A DNA stretch of 27,205 bases, taken from contig JAFYIZ010000006.1 in assembly GCA_017538365.1 (NCBI GenBank), positions 1 to 27,205 on the forward strand, given 5' to 3'. Position 1 is the first letter of the stretch, and every line of letters starts with the position of its first letter. Positions 6,466 to 15,137 of this stretch are shown in pieces. The translations under genes were made by a program, and so were the position numbers. The stretch comes from a bacterium. GTDB taxonomy: Bacteria; UBP6; UBA1177. The notes below the pieces were generated by a model, which worked only from the letters and a program-made list of their open reading frames with translations, did not search any database and was not told the DNA's origin.

Positions 6466-7781
6466 TAGTTCCTTTCCATTTCCCGGTGGGCGATATCGTG
6501 TCTGAAATAAACCTTGTCGAAAGTTATTTTTTCAACATTTTTGTAAGTGTTTGCAACCGCTTCGGCTATGTTTCTGCCTGCCGAAGTTACCATGAGGACT
6601 CTGCCGCCGTCAGTCACTATTTTTCCAGAAGCATCGAACTTGGTTCCGGCGTGGAATACGACGCAGTTTTCATCAACCGAATCAAGTCCGAATATCACTT
6701 TTCCTTTTTCATAACCTTCGGGATATCCGCCGCTCGCAAGTACGACGCACATTCCGTAACCGCTTCTCCAGACGAGTTCCGGCAGTGCTTCAAGCGTAGT
6801 GCAGAGAGGAAGCGAACCGTTTTTATCGGCCTGAGAGCCTTCTTTTCCGGCAACAGCCCAGAAATACGGAACAATGTCGCTTATGAGCATGAACATCAGA
6901 GGCTCTGTTTCGGGGTCACCGAAGCGGACGTTGTATTCGAGAACAAAAGGCTCACCGTCAACTATCATAAGCCCGATATAAAGGATTCCGCGGTAGTTTA
7001 TGCCGCGTTTTTTAAGTTCGTTAAGAAGAGGCTGCGTGATTGTTTTATCGACTTTTTCATAAAGTTCGTCAGTTCCCGATTTTACCGGCGTGTACGCGCC
7101 CATTCCACCAGTATTTAAACCGGTGTCGCCGTCGTTGAGCGCCTTGTGATCCTGCGAAAACATGAGTCTTTTAACGTTTGTTCCGTCGGTGAGAAGCAGA
7201 AGTGAAAGCTCTTCCCCCTTCAAAAACTCTTCGATTACGACTTTTGCGCCTGCTGCTTTGAATTTGCCTCCGAGCATCTGGGAAAGTTCGGAACTTGCCT
7301 CTTCATAAGTTACGCAGATTATTACGCCTTTTCCGGCAGCCAGACCGTCAGCCTTTAAAACTACCGGATATTTCGAGGTTTTCAGAATTTTGTCGCCGCT
7401 TTCGAAATCGGTGACTGTCGAATATGCCGCAGTCGGAATTTTCGCCGCTTTCATAACTTCTTTTGCAAAAGCCTTGCTCGATTCAAGACGCGCCGCATCT
7501 TTGTTTACGCCGAAAATGCGGAGCCCTTTCGCTTCAAAAGCGTCAACGATCCCTTTTGCAAGATAATCTTCGGGGCCGACGACCGTAAGATCTATCGATT
7601 CCTTAATTGCGAAATCAAGCAGAGATTCAACTGAATCATCAGCGATATCGGGTATTTCGGCAACTTCAGCAATGCCTGCGTTTCCCGGAAAGCAAAAGAG
7701 TTTGTCAACATAAAAACTCTGGGCGATTTTCCATGCAAGAGCGTGTTCGCGCCCCCCTTTTCCGACTACCAAAACTTTCAT
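6465..7781 (-). CDS. purD: phosphoribosylamine-glycine ligase (GARS)
   Basis: ATP-grasp enzyme joining phosphoribosylamine and glycine, step two of de novo purine synthesis. It has 438 residues, slightly longer than the common 420-430. MKVLVVGKGGREHALAWK is the classic start, which fixes ATG at 7781 rather than reading 28 residues further upstream. ATP-grasp motifs include VVLKADGLAAGKGVI, VIEEFLKGEE, LNTGGMGAYTP and YNVRFGDPETEPL. A weak AGGGA ribosome binding site precedes it. It is first in the operon with engB, the SurA_N-like gene and parA, driven by the promoter at 7820-7847. No other pur gene is in the window. Confidence 0.97.
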   Translation of the reverse strand: MKVLVVGKGGREHALAWKIAQSFYVDKLFCFPGNAGIAEVAEIPDIADDSVESLLDFAIKESIDLTVVGPEDYLAKGIVDAFEAKGLRIFGVNKDAARLESSKAFAKEVMKAAKIPTAAYSTVTDFESGDKILKTSKYPVVLKADGLAAGKGVIICVTYEEASSELSQMLGGKFKAAGAKVVIEEFLKGEELSLLLLTDGTNVKRLMFSQDHKALNDGDTGLNTGGMGAYTPVKSGTDELYEKVDKTITQPLLNELKKRGINYRGILYIGLMIVDGEPFVLEYNVRFGDPETEPLMFMLISDIVPYFWAVAGKEGSQADKNGSLPLCTTLEALPELVWRSGYGMCVVLASGGYPEGYEKGKVIFGLDSVDENCVVFHAGTKFDASGKIVTDGGRVLMVTSAGRNIAEAVANTYKNVEKITFDKVYFRHDIAHREMERN

Positions 7782-7819
7782 TTTTCCCTGTTTTCCTCTA
7801 AAAATCAGTAAAACGGGAT

Positions 7820-7847
7820 ATTTTAAGGAATAACTCCGCCATGTCAA
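7820..7847 (-). promoter_or_regulatory. purD-engB-SurA_N-parA operon promoter
   Basis: On the minus strand TTGACA (7847-7842), 16-base spacer, TAAAAT (7825-7820), with a start point near 7813 and a leader of about 32 bases. Its -35 lies 20 bases from the -35 of the divergent aminopeptidase promoter, so the two may interfere or share an operator. Confidence 0.8.
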
Positions 7848-7867
7848 ACTTTGAGCATGCGACAAAT

Positions 7868-7895
7868 TTGCAATATATGTTTAATTTCCTAAAAT
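7868..7895 (+). promoter_or_regulatory. M18 aminopeptidase promoter
   Basis: TTGCAA (7868-7873), 16-base spacer, TAAAAT (7890-7895). The start point would be near 7902, about 38 bases before the ATG. Confidence 0.7.
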
Positions 7896-7939
7896 ATTGC
7901 GTTTTTTTGGTGTATTACAAATTACAGGGGAGTTTTCAA

Positions 7940-9226
7940 ATGAAAAGGGAAATCAAACAATTAGGTCAAGAACTCATTGATTTTATTAACAAATCTCCGA
8001 CGGCATTCCACGCTGCGCAGAATATTGCCAACACTCTTGCGAAAAAAGGATTTACCGAACTCGACGAGGCTAAACCTTGGAAACTTGAGAAAGGCAAAGG
8101 CTATTTTGTAAGAAGAAATCTCTCTTCGGTCATTGCTTTCAGGCTCGGAACCGATACTCCGGTAAACACAGGCTTCAAAATCGCAGGCGCGCATACCGAC
8201 AGCCCGCTTCTTAAAATCAAGGAAAGCGGCGAAAACAAGTCGGCAAACTGCATCCGCGTAACGACCGAAATCTATGGTGGACCGCTTGTCTACACCTGGC
8301 TTGACAGAAACTTGGGAATCGCAGGCCGCGTAATGGTAAAAACCAAAAAAGGCGAAGTTGAAAAACTCGTCAACATCAACAGACCCGTTGCAATAGTTCC
8401 CTCTCTTGCGATCCACATGAACCGCGAGGCAAACAAAGGGTTTGAATTCAACCCGCAGAACCATCTTCAGGTCGTTCTCACTTCGGACGGCGAAGCGAAA
8501 AACGTCCTCAAAACGCTTGTTGCGAAAGAAATCGGCGAAAAACCAGAGAATATCGGTCAGACCGACCTTTTCGTCTACGATCTTCAGGGCGGAACTTTCT
8601 GCGGAATCGACGACGAGATGATTTCATCCGGACGACTCGACAACCTGCAGATGTGCCACTCGATCCTGACCGCTTTCCTTGCCGCAAAACCGGGAAAAGC
8701 TACAACAGTTGCAGCTTTCTACGACAACGAAGAAATCGGTTCGAGAACTCCGATGGGTGCTGATTCATCCTTCACGAGAACAATTCTCGAAAGAATCGTG
8801 GCGCTCACTTCGAAAGGGGCTGACGACAGATTCGTCGCATTTTCGAAGAGTTTCCTCATCAGTGCAGACGGCGCTCACACGCAGCACCCGAACTTCCCTG
8901 AAAAACACGATCCGGCTTATGCTCCGAACATGAACAAAGGTCCGGTCATCAAGTTCAGCTCGAGTTTCAGATACGCGACTACTGCTGCAACGAGTTCATA
9001 TTTCGAGCAGCTCTGCGCCGGTGCAGGCGTTCCGTGCCAGAAGATAGCAAACCGCTCTGACGTTCCTTCGGGAAGCACTATCGGACCGATGTCATCAGCC
9101 GCTCTCGGCATAAAAGCAGTAGACGTCGGCAACGCGATGTGGGCTATGCACTCGATCAGAGAAACTGCCGGAACCGCCGATCATTACTACATGACAAAGG
9201 CGATTGAGTATTTCTTTGGAAAATAA
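7940..9226 (+). CDS. apeB: M18-family aspartyl aminopeptidase
   Basis: Cytosolic di-metal aminopeptidase that removes acidic residues from peptide N-termini. The start ATG at 7940 follows AGGGGAG by seven bases; the product is 428 residues, the usual length for bacterial M18 enzymes. Metal-site and catalytic motifs are GAHTDSPLL (H85), SGRLDN (D234), YDNEEIGS (E264/E265), SADGAHTQHPNFPEKHDP and a C-terminal TADHYYM histidine. These run in the order expected for M18, and no key residue appears lost. It is transcribed from its own promoter, divergent from purD. The gene symbol follows proteobacterial usage; substrate preference is taken from the family. Confidence 0.93.
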   Translation: MKREIKQLGQELIDFINKSPTAFHAAQNIANTLAKKGFTELDEAKPWKLEKGKGYFVRRNLSSVIAFRLGTDTPVNTGFKIAGAHTDSPLLKIKESGENKSANCIRVTTEIYGGPLVYTWLDRNLGIAGRVMVKTKKGEVEKLVNINRPVAIVPSLAIHMNREANKGFEFNPQNHLQVVLTSDGEAKNVLKTLVAKEIGEKPENIGQTDLFVYDLQGGTFCGIDDEMISSGRLDNLQMCHSILTAFLAAKPGKATTVAAFYDNEEIGSRTPMGADSSFTRTILERIVALTSKGADDRFVAFSKSFLISADGAHTQHPNFPEKHDPAYAPNMNKGPVIKFSSSFRYATTAATSSYFEQLCAGAGVPCQKIANRSDVPSGSTIGPMSSAALGIKAVDVGNAMWAMHSIRETAGTADHYYMTKAIEYFFGK

Positions 9227-9237
9227 GGTAAAATTTT

Positions 9238-9266
9238 TTGATATTTTTCTTTTTTTTTGCTAATGT
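9238..9266 (+). promoter_or_regulatory. promoter of the HEAT-like lipoprotein gene
   Basis: TTGATA (9238-9243), a 17-base T-rich spacer and TAATGT (9261-9266), preceded by TGC in extended -10 fashion. The start point would be near 9273, leaving a leader of about 49 bases. Confidence 0.55.
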
Positions 9267-9321
9267 GCGCCCCGATGAGTTTTTTGTTGCTTTAAATTCC
9301 ATTATTTTTTAAGAGGTTGTT

Positions 9322-11241
9322 ATGAAATTGAAAAGTTTAATGCTTTTGGTTTTGATTCCGGTTGCAATGATGCTTGTTTCATGTAATCCGGAAGACGAGT
9401 ATCTTGGAAAACTTTACTCGAAAGACACGAGAAACTACGCTATCCAGGGTCTCAAAAAGATGAAAGGCGAGATCGTCAATATGGACAAAGCCTGCTCGAA
9501 GCTCCTCAAGCTCGACAAAACTCCCGAAGCAGGTTTGGCTGTTCTTACCGCAGGTGAGATCGGCTGTACGCAGTCAGTTGACAGAATCAGCCAGATCGTT
9601 GACGAATGCCTTGCAACGACAAACGTAAGAAACCTTAAAACACTTGAAAGTGCGGCAATGGCTTTCGGTCTTCTCGAACAGCCGTCATCAGTTCCGACAC
9701 TTGCGAAGTATTTCACGCTTCAGACTCCTGAAGTTCTCGCTCCCGGAATGCGTGAAAAAGCAGAATCTGTTGCAAAACGTGCTGCGATCGAAGCTCTTTC
9801 GAAGATGCCGAACGAAAGTAAGCACCTCATTCCTGAAATCCTTAAGGTTTTCGATTCGAAAATCGAAGATTTCGGTACGAAATACACCACCGCAGGTCTT
9901 CTCGGCGAATGGCGTGATCCTTCGACGGTTCGTCCGCTCGTAACCGCTCTTTTCTACGAAGAGCAGGGTTTCAGCCTTTTCCCGGAAGCAAGAAAATCGC
10001 TTATCAAACTCGGCAAAATGGCTGAAGATGAGCTTATCAAGGCTTACAACGGCGAAAACCCGAAAGTAAACGAAATTCAGAACGCAAACAAGGAAAGAGC
10101 TACGAAACAGTTCTGCCCCGAATATCTCGGCAACGAAGAAGCTAAGAAGAAAGGCGAATGCCCGAAAGACGACGAATACATGGCAACAATCGCTTCGATC
10201 GAAACGACGACCAAGCTCAAAACTTCGATCGTTCTTGCCGACATCCGTTCAAAACAGGCAGTTGACATGGTTATAAAAGAGCTCGAAACTCAGCTCGCAA
10301 CCGATAAAAAACAGCCCTTCCTTGCTGAACACCTTGCAGTTCAGCTTGCAAAATTCGGTGACTTCAGAGCTACCGACACGCTTCTTAAAATGGTCAGCAA
10401 GAAGTTCACGAAAGACACGACCAACGACAAAAAATCCAAAGGTCAACTTTCCAAAGAAGAAAAAGCTCAGGCTAAACTTGCAGACAGAGGTCAGGAAATT
10501 TCGATCATGATGAAAGGCGCTGAAGCTCTTGCAATCCTCGGCGACCCGAAAGCTCTTCCTTACCTTGAAGAAGTCATCAAGCAGAAACCGGTTTCCGAAT
10601 ACAATGAAATGAACGAAAAGATCATTTTCTACGAAGCTACCGTTTGGGCTGCAGACGCTCTTACAAGAATGGTTTCCGATCCTGAAATGGCTGACAAATT
10701 CATCGGAATCGCAAAAGGCGTTATCGAAGAAGGCGAAAAATACGTTGCTAACGTTGAAAAGAAATCGACCGAAAAAGTTAAAAAGGAACTTCCGGTAGGA
10801 CAGGAAATCACCGCTGAAGATATGGACAAGAAAGTCAAGACCGAATCGAGACTTGATGTAAACTACGATTCGACCAACAAGACAGTCGAAATGTTCAAGA
10901 GATTCGTTGACAGAGCAAACGTCGCAAAAGAGTGCAAGGCTGACACATCCTGCTATGTCGGAAAACTTACAGACAGCAACCCGGCTGTTGTTGAAAAAGC
11001 GGTTTACATGCTCGGTTACTCCGGCAAACTCGGCGACTACAAAGAACAGCTTAAACCTGTTATGAAACACGCTGAACCTTATGTCCGTGAAGCTATGTCG
11101 GTTGCTCTTCTCAAAACGGAAGACAAAGGCTTTGCTCCTATTCTTGACGAAGTTCTCAAGGCTGAAGGCGACAAAGTCGAATACGCTGCAGCTATGAAGG
11201 AATTCAAGGCAATATCCAGCTACCTCAGCTCTATAAAATAA
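9322..11241 (+). CDS. HEAT-repeat-like lipoprotein
   Basis: The 639-residue product has a signal peptide and lipobox MLVSC, so C21 should be acylated and the protein tethered to a membrane. Downstream it is almost all paired helices with HEAT/PBS-like phrases: PSSVPTLAKYF, DPSTVRPLVTALFYEE, GDFRATDTLLKMV, ILGDPKALPYLEEVIK and a final block with NPAVVEKAVYMLGYSGKLG. The repeats are irregular, and a lysine-rich charged insertion lies at about 365-395. Such solenoids usually bind partner proteins. The start ATG at 9322 follows AAGAGG. A radical SAM gene follows 48 bases later, perhaps on the same transcript. The composition is strongly Lys/Glu/Ala. Function unknown. Confidence 0.8.
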   Translation: MKLKSLMLLVLIPVAMMLVSCNPEDEYLGKLYSKDTRNYAIQGLKKMKGEIVNMDKACSKLLKLDKTPEAGLAVLTAGEIGCTQSVDRISQIVDECLATTNVRNLKTLESAAMAFGLLEQPSSVPTLAKYFTLQTPEVLAPGMREKAESVAKRAAIEALSKMPNESKHLIPEILKVFDSKIEDFGTKYTTAGLLGEWRDPSTVRPLVTALFYEEQGFSLFPEARKSLIKLGKMAEDELIKAYNGENPKVNEIQNANKERATKQFCPEYLGNEEAKKKGECPKDDEYMATIASIETTTKLKTSIVLADIRSKQAVDMVIKELETQLATDKKQPFLAEHLAVQLAKFGDFRATDTLLKMVSKKFTKDTTNDKKSKGQLSKEEKAQAKLADRGQEISIMMKGAEALAILGDPKALPYLEEVIKQKPVSEYNEMNEKIIFYEATVWAADALTRMVSDPEMADKFIGIAKGVIEEGEKYVANVEKKSTEKVKKELPVGQEITAEDMDKKVKTESRLDVNYDSTNKTVEMFKRFVDRANVAKECKADTSCYVGKLTDSNPAVVEKAVYMLGYSGKLGDYKEQLKPVMKHAEPYVREAMSVALLKTEDKGFAPILDEVLKAEGDKVEYAAAMKEFKAISSYLSSIK

Positions 11242-11289
11242 TTTTTCCCGCATATAAAATCCGTTCATTCTCACATTTGAGGTTTTCAA

Positions 11290-13164
11290 ATGAAGATAGC
11301 CATCGTCAATGTCAATAAGTCAAGAGTGATAAAAAACACGGAATACCATGTTTTTACCGCCAAAGCCTTTGTTGAAGCGAGATCGTGGAACGAAATAAGC
11401 GCCGAAATAGTCAACATCTACATGACTGACGACATGTCGACTTCTGCCGGAATAATAGAAAACCAGCAGGCCGAAATCGTCGTTTTCAGAGTGCTTTACT
11501 GGAATGCGGGCTACATCCTGAAACTGGCGAAATCATGCAAAAACATGAAGTTTCTAAAAGGACTCTGGGGATATGACACTTTCGCAAGTCCTGAAGAATA
11601 CTTCAAAAAGGAGTTCGATTTCGATTTCATCATTCAGGACGAGCCGGAACTCTCGCTTTACGAAATGGCGATGCTGAAACGTAACGGAGAAAGCATAGGA
11701 AAAGCTGCAGGTATAGTTTTCAAGGACAAGAAAGGTCACTCTTTCGTTTACGGCGAAAACAGAGTCCTTGCCGATCTGGACACCATTCCGTCGCCTTATC
11801 TCAACGGGATGATACCGGTCAGCGAAACGACTTCTGTTTATTGGGAAATAGCACGAGGCTGCCTTTTCAAATGCGACTTCTGCATCGATTTTTCGCACTC
11901 CGGCAATCTGCGCTACCACAGTTTCGCCTACCTTGAAAAAGAGTTGAAGTTTTTTGCCGAAAAAGGGGTTACGCAAATATCTATCGGCTGCCCTATCGCA
12001 AACTTGAGCCATCAGCACTTCAGCAAGATACTTTCAATGATAAACGAGTATCTTCCGAATGCGATTTTCGACATTCCGGTCAGAGCGGATCTTCTTTCGA
12101 AAAGCGATATCGAAACTCTCGCCGACATGAATGGTTTCCTCAACATCGGGCTTCAGACGACAAACCAGAAAGTTCACGAAAATCTTCTTACATCGTTCAA
12201 TGTCGACAAAGCTCTTTCCAACATCAGATATATGGCAAACTTTCCTACTCTGATGTTCGGAATCGATGTGATTGCTGGTCTTCCCAGAATGTCATACGAA
12301 GACTTTCTAAACGATCTTGAAGTCGTTTTCAACCTTTGGCCGATATCTATAAACCTCAAGCATCTTTCAGTCTATCCGGGCACGAAAATCTACAACCGGA
12401 TGCGCGAGTTCGGCTACACTATCGAAAATTCATATCCGTACAACGCTGTGGAAAGCGCGCAGTTCACCAAAAAGGATATGGAAAAGGCTGACGAACTTTC
12501 CGACGGAATCGATCTGCTTTACAACAAAGGCCGCATGGTTTCGATAATCACAATGCTCGCAAAAGGGCTCGAAATGCCGTGCCACGAAATCATAATGCGC
12601 TGGAACAAGTGGATAAGGAAACAGGCGCCCGATATAGTCGAGGCAGATATAGATTCGATTGAATATTCACGTCTTTTCGGCTATATTCATGAGTTCTTCT
12701 CATACATTTTCGACCGTTTCCAGAAGAAAAAACTGTGGCCCGTCGCATCAGATCTGCTGAAACACAACCACTTCTACACGACTTCGCTTATGGTCGAAAG
12801 CGAAGACAAAATCGCTCTTCCCTACCAGCTTGAGTCCATCTGCGATTCAACGGTTTTCGGAATCAACGATTCGGCGTTTTTCGACAAATTTTCCTATGAC
12901 ATCGAAGATTTGATCGATACCGGCTACATCGACCTCAAAAAGTATGCTTCGGAAGTCGACAAAGAGGAGCTTTACGGCGTTGTCTACCGCATCGACGGCT
13001 CGGTTTTTGCAAAAGTCATTACAAATGATGAATTCATGGTATTCGATTATATCCGCTCCAAAGGAACGGCGACATTTGCCGAACTGAAGAAAAAATTCAA
13101 GAAAGTCGATGTCCTCGACATCCTCTACACTTGGTGTGAAGATGGCGTTCTCTTTGTAGCCTAA
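11290..13164 (+). CDS. B12-binding-like radical SAM protein
   Basis: The 624-residue product is organised like B12-dependent radical SAM enzymes. An N-terminal Rossmann-type region (about 1-130, IAIVNVNKSR start, with the QDEPELSLYEM segment in place of the usual GEGE) precedes LDTIPSPYL. The radical SAM core has the cluster motif CLFKCDFC (C191, C195, C198), then GLQTTNQKVHENL and IDVIAGLP. About 200 C-terminal residues fall outside known motifs. No DxHxxG cobalamin signature is visible, so B12 may not be bound base-off, or at all. The start ATG at 11290 follows GAGG by seven bases. The stop overlaps the convergent transferase stop. The substrate cannot be told. Confidence 0.85.
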   Translation: MKIAIVNVNKSRVIKNTEYHVFTAKAFVEARSWNEISAEIVNIYMTDDMSTSAGIIENQQAEIVVFRVLYWNAGYILKLAKSCKNMKFLKGLWGYDTFASPEEYFKKEFDFDFIIQDEPELSLYEMAMLKRNGESIGKAAGIVFKDKKGHSFVYGENRVLADLDTIPSPYLNGMIPVSETTSVYWEIARGCLFKCDFCIDFSHSGNLRYHSFAYLEKELKFFAEKGVTQISIGCPIANLSHQHFSKILSMINEYLPNAIFDIPVRADLLSKSDIETLADMNGFLNIGLQTTNQKVHENLLTSFNVDKALSNIRYMANFPTLMFGIDVIAGLPRMSYEDFLNDLEVVFNLWPISINLKHLSVYPGTKIYNRMREFGYTIENSYPYNAVESAQFTKKDMEKADELSDGIDLLYNKGRMVSIITMLAKGLEMPCHEIIMRWNKWIRKQAPDIVEADIDSIEYSRLFGYIHEFFSYIFDRFQKKKLWPVASDLLKHNHFYTTSLMVESEDKIALPYQLESICDSTVFGINDSAFFDKFSYDIEDLIDTGYIDLKKYASEVDKEELYGVVYRIDGSVFAKVITNDEFMVFDYIRSKGTATFAELKKKFKKVDVLDILYTWCEDGVLFVA

Positions 13165-15059
13165 GGTCTTCTTTCCGTAAATACAGTATTGAAAAGATTC
13201 AGGATTTCTTTTTCCGAAGTATCTGCCGGTTTTTCCGTATTTATGGTTTTCGTTGATTTTTCATCCGAAAAATAGAGAAATTTTTTGTCGAAACCTATCA
13301 AATTTCCCTTTCTCTCCGCTGCAAAAAGGCTGCGTCCCCACCATCCAACCGGTTTTTCGATTCCAAGAAGGTGCGCTATCGTCGGTGCTATGTCGGTCTG
13401 ATTCGCCCGAGTAGAAAAATCAGCTTCCGGAAGAGCACGCTTTGAGAGAAAAATGAGCGGCATCTTCGCCAGATTGTTTCTCGGATGTCCAGGAATTTTC
13501 GCAGTGACGTTGTTTAGCGGGCACGAGTGGTCGGCTGAAACTATGATGAGCATCGACTCGTCGAAAAGCCCCTCTTTATCAAGGTTTTCGATAAAACCGG
13601 CTATATCGAAATCCATCCTGTCGACCGAAGTGAGCCACAGTTTCGTCGCCCTATCCTTTATATTGTCGATTTTAGGTGCAGACGGATAGTTCAAATGAAG
13701 ATATCTCATCTGTCCGGCAGGCGGATGCGTATCGGTTCCAAGAATTGAAACAAACAATTTGTCGTCACGATTTTTCTTAATGTAATCAACAACCTGCTCA
13801 TAAAGGATCCTGTCCTCAAGCCCCCATCCGTAAATATATTTTTTCAGATTTTCATCTTCAAAGAAGTCTTCGCGGCCGATAATTTCATAAAATCCCATAT
13901 TCTGGAAAACAAGGTTCTCGTTAGCGAAAAATTTTGAAGCGCTTCTTATGAAAACCGGCTTATACCCATGTTTTTTCAATATTTTCGGCAGAGAATTCCT
14001 GTGTCCTGTCGGTTCCTGAATGTTGTAGTTCGGATGCGAATCAAACGTGACAGTAAGCCCCTGCAGAGTAGGCGTTCCGCTCGTAGTCAGATTGGTAAAA
14101 GTGTGTTCCATGATATCGCTGCGGCAGAAAAACCGGTTTGCGAAACCGCCTTTGATTTTGTCGTTATAGCAGGGAAGTGCATCAAGCGAAAGAGATTCCG
14201 TGAAAATGTAGATTACTCTTGAATATTCGCCGGTATTGAGCGGTTTTTCGTCTTTTTTGCCAAGGTTTACTCCAAGAGTGTCAATTGTGTCTCTGTATGG
14301 TGAAAAGTCGTTCGTAACGGTAAAATCTTCAGAAAAAAGGCGGTAATCTCCGACAAATTTTTCAGTGACCGGAGTAAGCACTTTAAATGTTTCTCCCAAA
14401 GCCGGAAAAATCACGTCAGTCATAAAATCGATCCACTGATTCTGCGTGACGTAATATATCTGCGCGTTTCTGAAACCGGTTATGACGCGGTCGAACCTGT
14501 CGTCTTTATCAAGCAGATTTGATGCCGAAATATTCAGCAAATTCAGCATGATGCAAATAACAAGCCAGAAAAACGACTTCTTGAAAATATCCTCTTTCGG
14601 AATTTTTCTTATGCATAAAAAAGAGACTGCAAAAACAACCGCCAGAAATGCAAAAATCGCAACAAAACCGTACCACGGAACAAAAGAAGTGACGCTGTAA
14701 GGAGTGATCAGAGCGAAGTGACTGCGTTCCACAAGCGTGTTGCCGAAGTAGTAAAGCAGGATATCTGCAACTGCGAGAGTCGTGTTTGCCGTGACGTAAA
14801 GCGCCGGAATAAAAGCAATCCGGAAAACCGCCTTTAAAATCAGCATGAAAAAGAGGAAAAACGCCGCATCAAACAGAAGTTTTATCGTAAAATGAAATAA
14901 AATGTCGGGATCACTTATTGAAAAACCGTTTTTCTGCGATGCAACAACCAGAAAAACGATGTTGAGCACCGTGAAAAAAACGACCGAAAGTATCTGGAAA
15001 AGGTCGAAACGAGGAAGAAATTTCTTAAAAAATCCGAAAATTTTAGTTTTGCCGACCAT
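13161..15059 (-). CDS. membrane-anchored LTA-synthase/MdoB-like phosphotransferase (sulfatase superfamily)
   Basis: The 632-residue product has about five N-terminal membrane helices (roughly 21-41, 57-78, 80-103, 130-151, 161-178) and an extracytoplasmic alkaline-phosphatase-fold domain from about 275. Metal and catalytic motifs are YIFTESLS (E288), TSGTPTLQG (T329 as likely nucleophile), GTDTHPP and SADHS (D510, H511). This is the plan of LtaS, MdoB/OpgB and related enzymes that move phosphoglycerol or phosphoethanolamine from a lipid to an envelope polymer. In a diderm, decoration of periplasmic glucan, LPS or protein is more likely than lipoteichoic acid. It has its own promoter at 15088-15115 and converges on the radical SAM gene. 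The donor and acceptor are not known. Confidence 0.85.
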   Translation of the reverse strand: MVGKTKIFGFFKKFLPRFDLFQILSVVFFTVLNIVFLVVASQKNGFSISDPDILFHFTIKLLFDAAFFLFFMLILKAVFRIAFIPALYVTANTTLAVADILLYYFGNTLVERSHFALITPYSVTSFVPWYGFVAIFAFLAVVFAVSFLCIRKIPKEDIFKKSFFWLVICIMLNLLNISASNLLDKDDRFDRVITGFRNAQIYYVTQNQWIDFMTDVIFPALGETFKVLTPVTEKFVGDYRLFSEDFTVTNDFSPYRDTIDTLGVNLGKKDEKPLNTGEYSRVIYIFTESLSLDALPCYNDKIKGGFANRFFCRSDIMEHTFTNLTTSGTPTLQGLTVTFDSHPNYNIQEPTGHRNSLPKILKKHGYKPVFIRSASKFFANENLVFQNMGFYEIIGREDFFEDENLKKYIYGWGLEDRILYEQVVDYIKKNRDDKLFVSILGTDTHPPAGQMRYLHLNYPSAPKIDNIKDRATKLWLTSVDRMDFDIAGFIENLDKEGLFDESMLIIVSADHSCPLNNVTAKIPGHPRNNLAKMPLIFLSKRALPEADFSTRANQTDIAPTIAHLLGIEKPVGWWGRSLFAAERKGNLIGFDKKFLYFSDEKSTKTINTEKPADTSEKEILNLFNTVFTERRP

Positions 15060-15087
15060 TGCAGTCCCTCAAGCCAAAAAACAGCCA

Positions 15088-15115
15088 TTTATAATAAATC
15101 GGTGGAAAACTGCAA
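15088..15115 (-). promoter_or_regulatory. promoter of the LTA-synthase-like gene
   Basis: On the minus strand TTGCAG (15115-15110), 16-base spacer, TATAAA (15093-15088). The start point would be near 15081, about 21 bases before the ATG, and GAGGGA serves as ribosome binding site. No terminator separates it from the lipoprotein gene upstream, so read-through from the T4SS operon is possible. Confidence 0.65.
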
Positions 15116-15137
15116 CATATCGGAATTTTATGAATAC

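Noticed and set aside
6423-7118. 231-residue plus-strand ORF
   Set aside because: It is antisense to purD and engB, both certain by motif.
11253-11260. TATAAAAT before the radical SAM gene as a -10 box
   Set aside because: No acceptable -35 lies 15-19 bases upstream, so read-through from the lipoprotein gene is equally likely.
10249-11289. 346-residue minus-strand ORF
   Set aside because: It is antisense to the HEAT-like lipoprotein gene, which has a promoter, ribosome binding site and lipobox. The antisense product is Phe/Ser/Cys-rich noise caused by codon use on the other strand.
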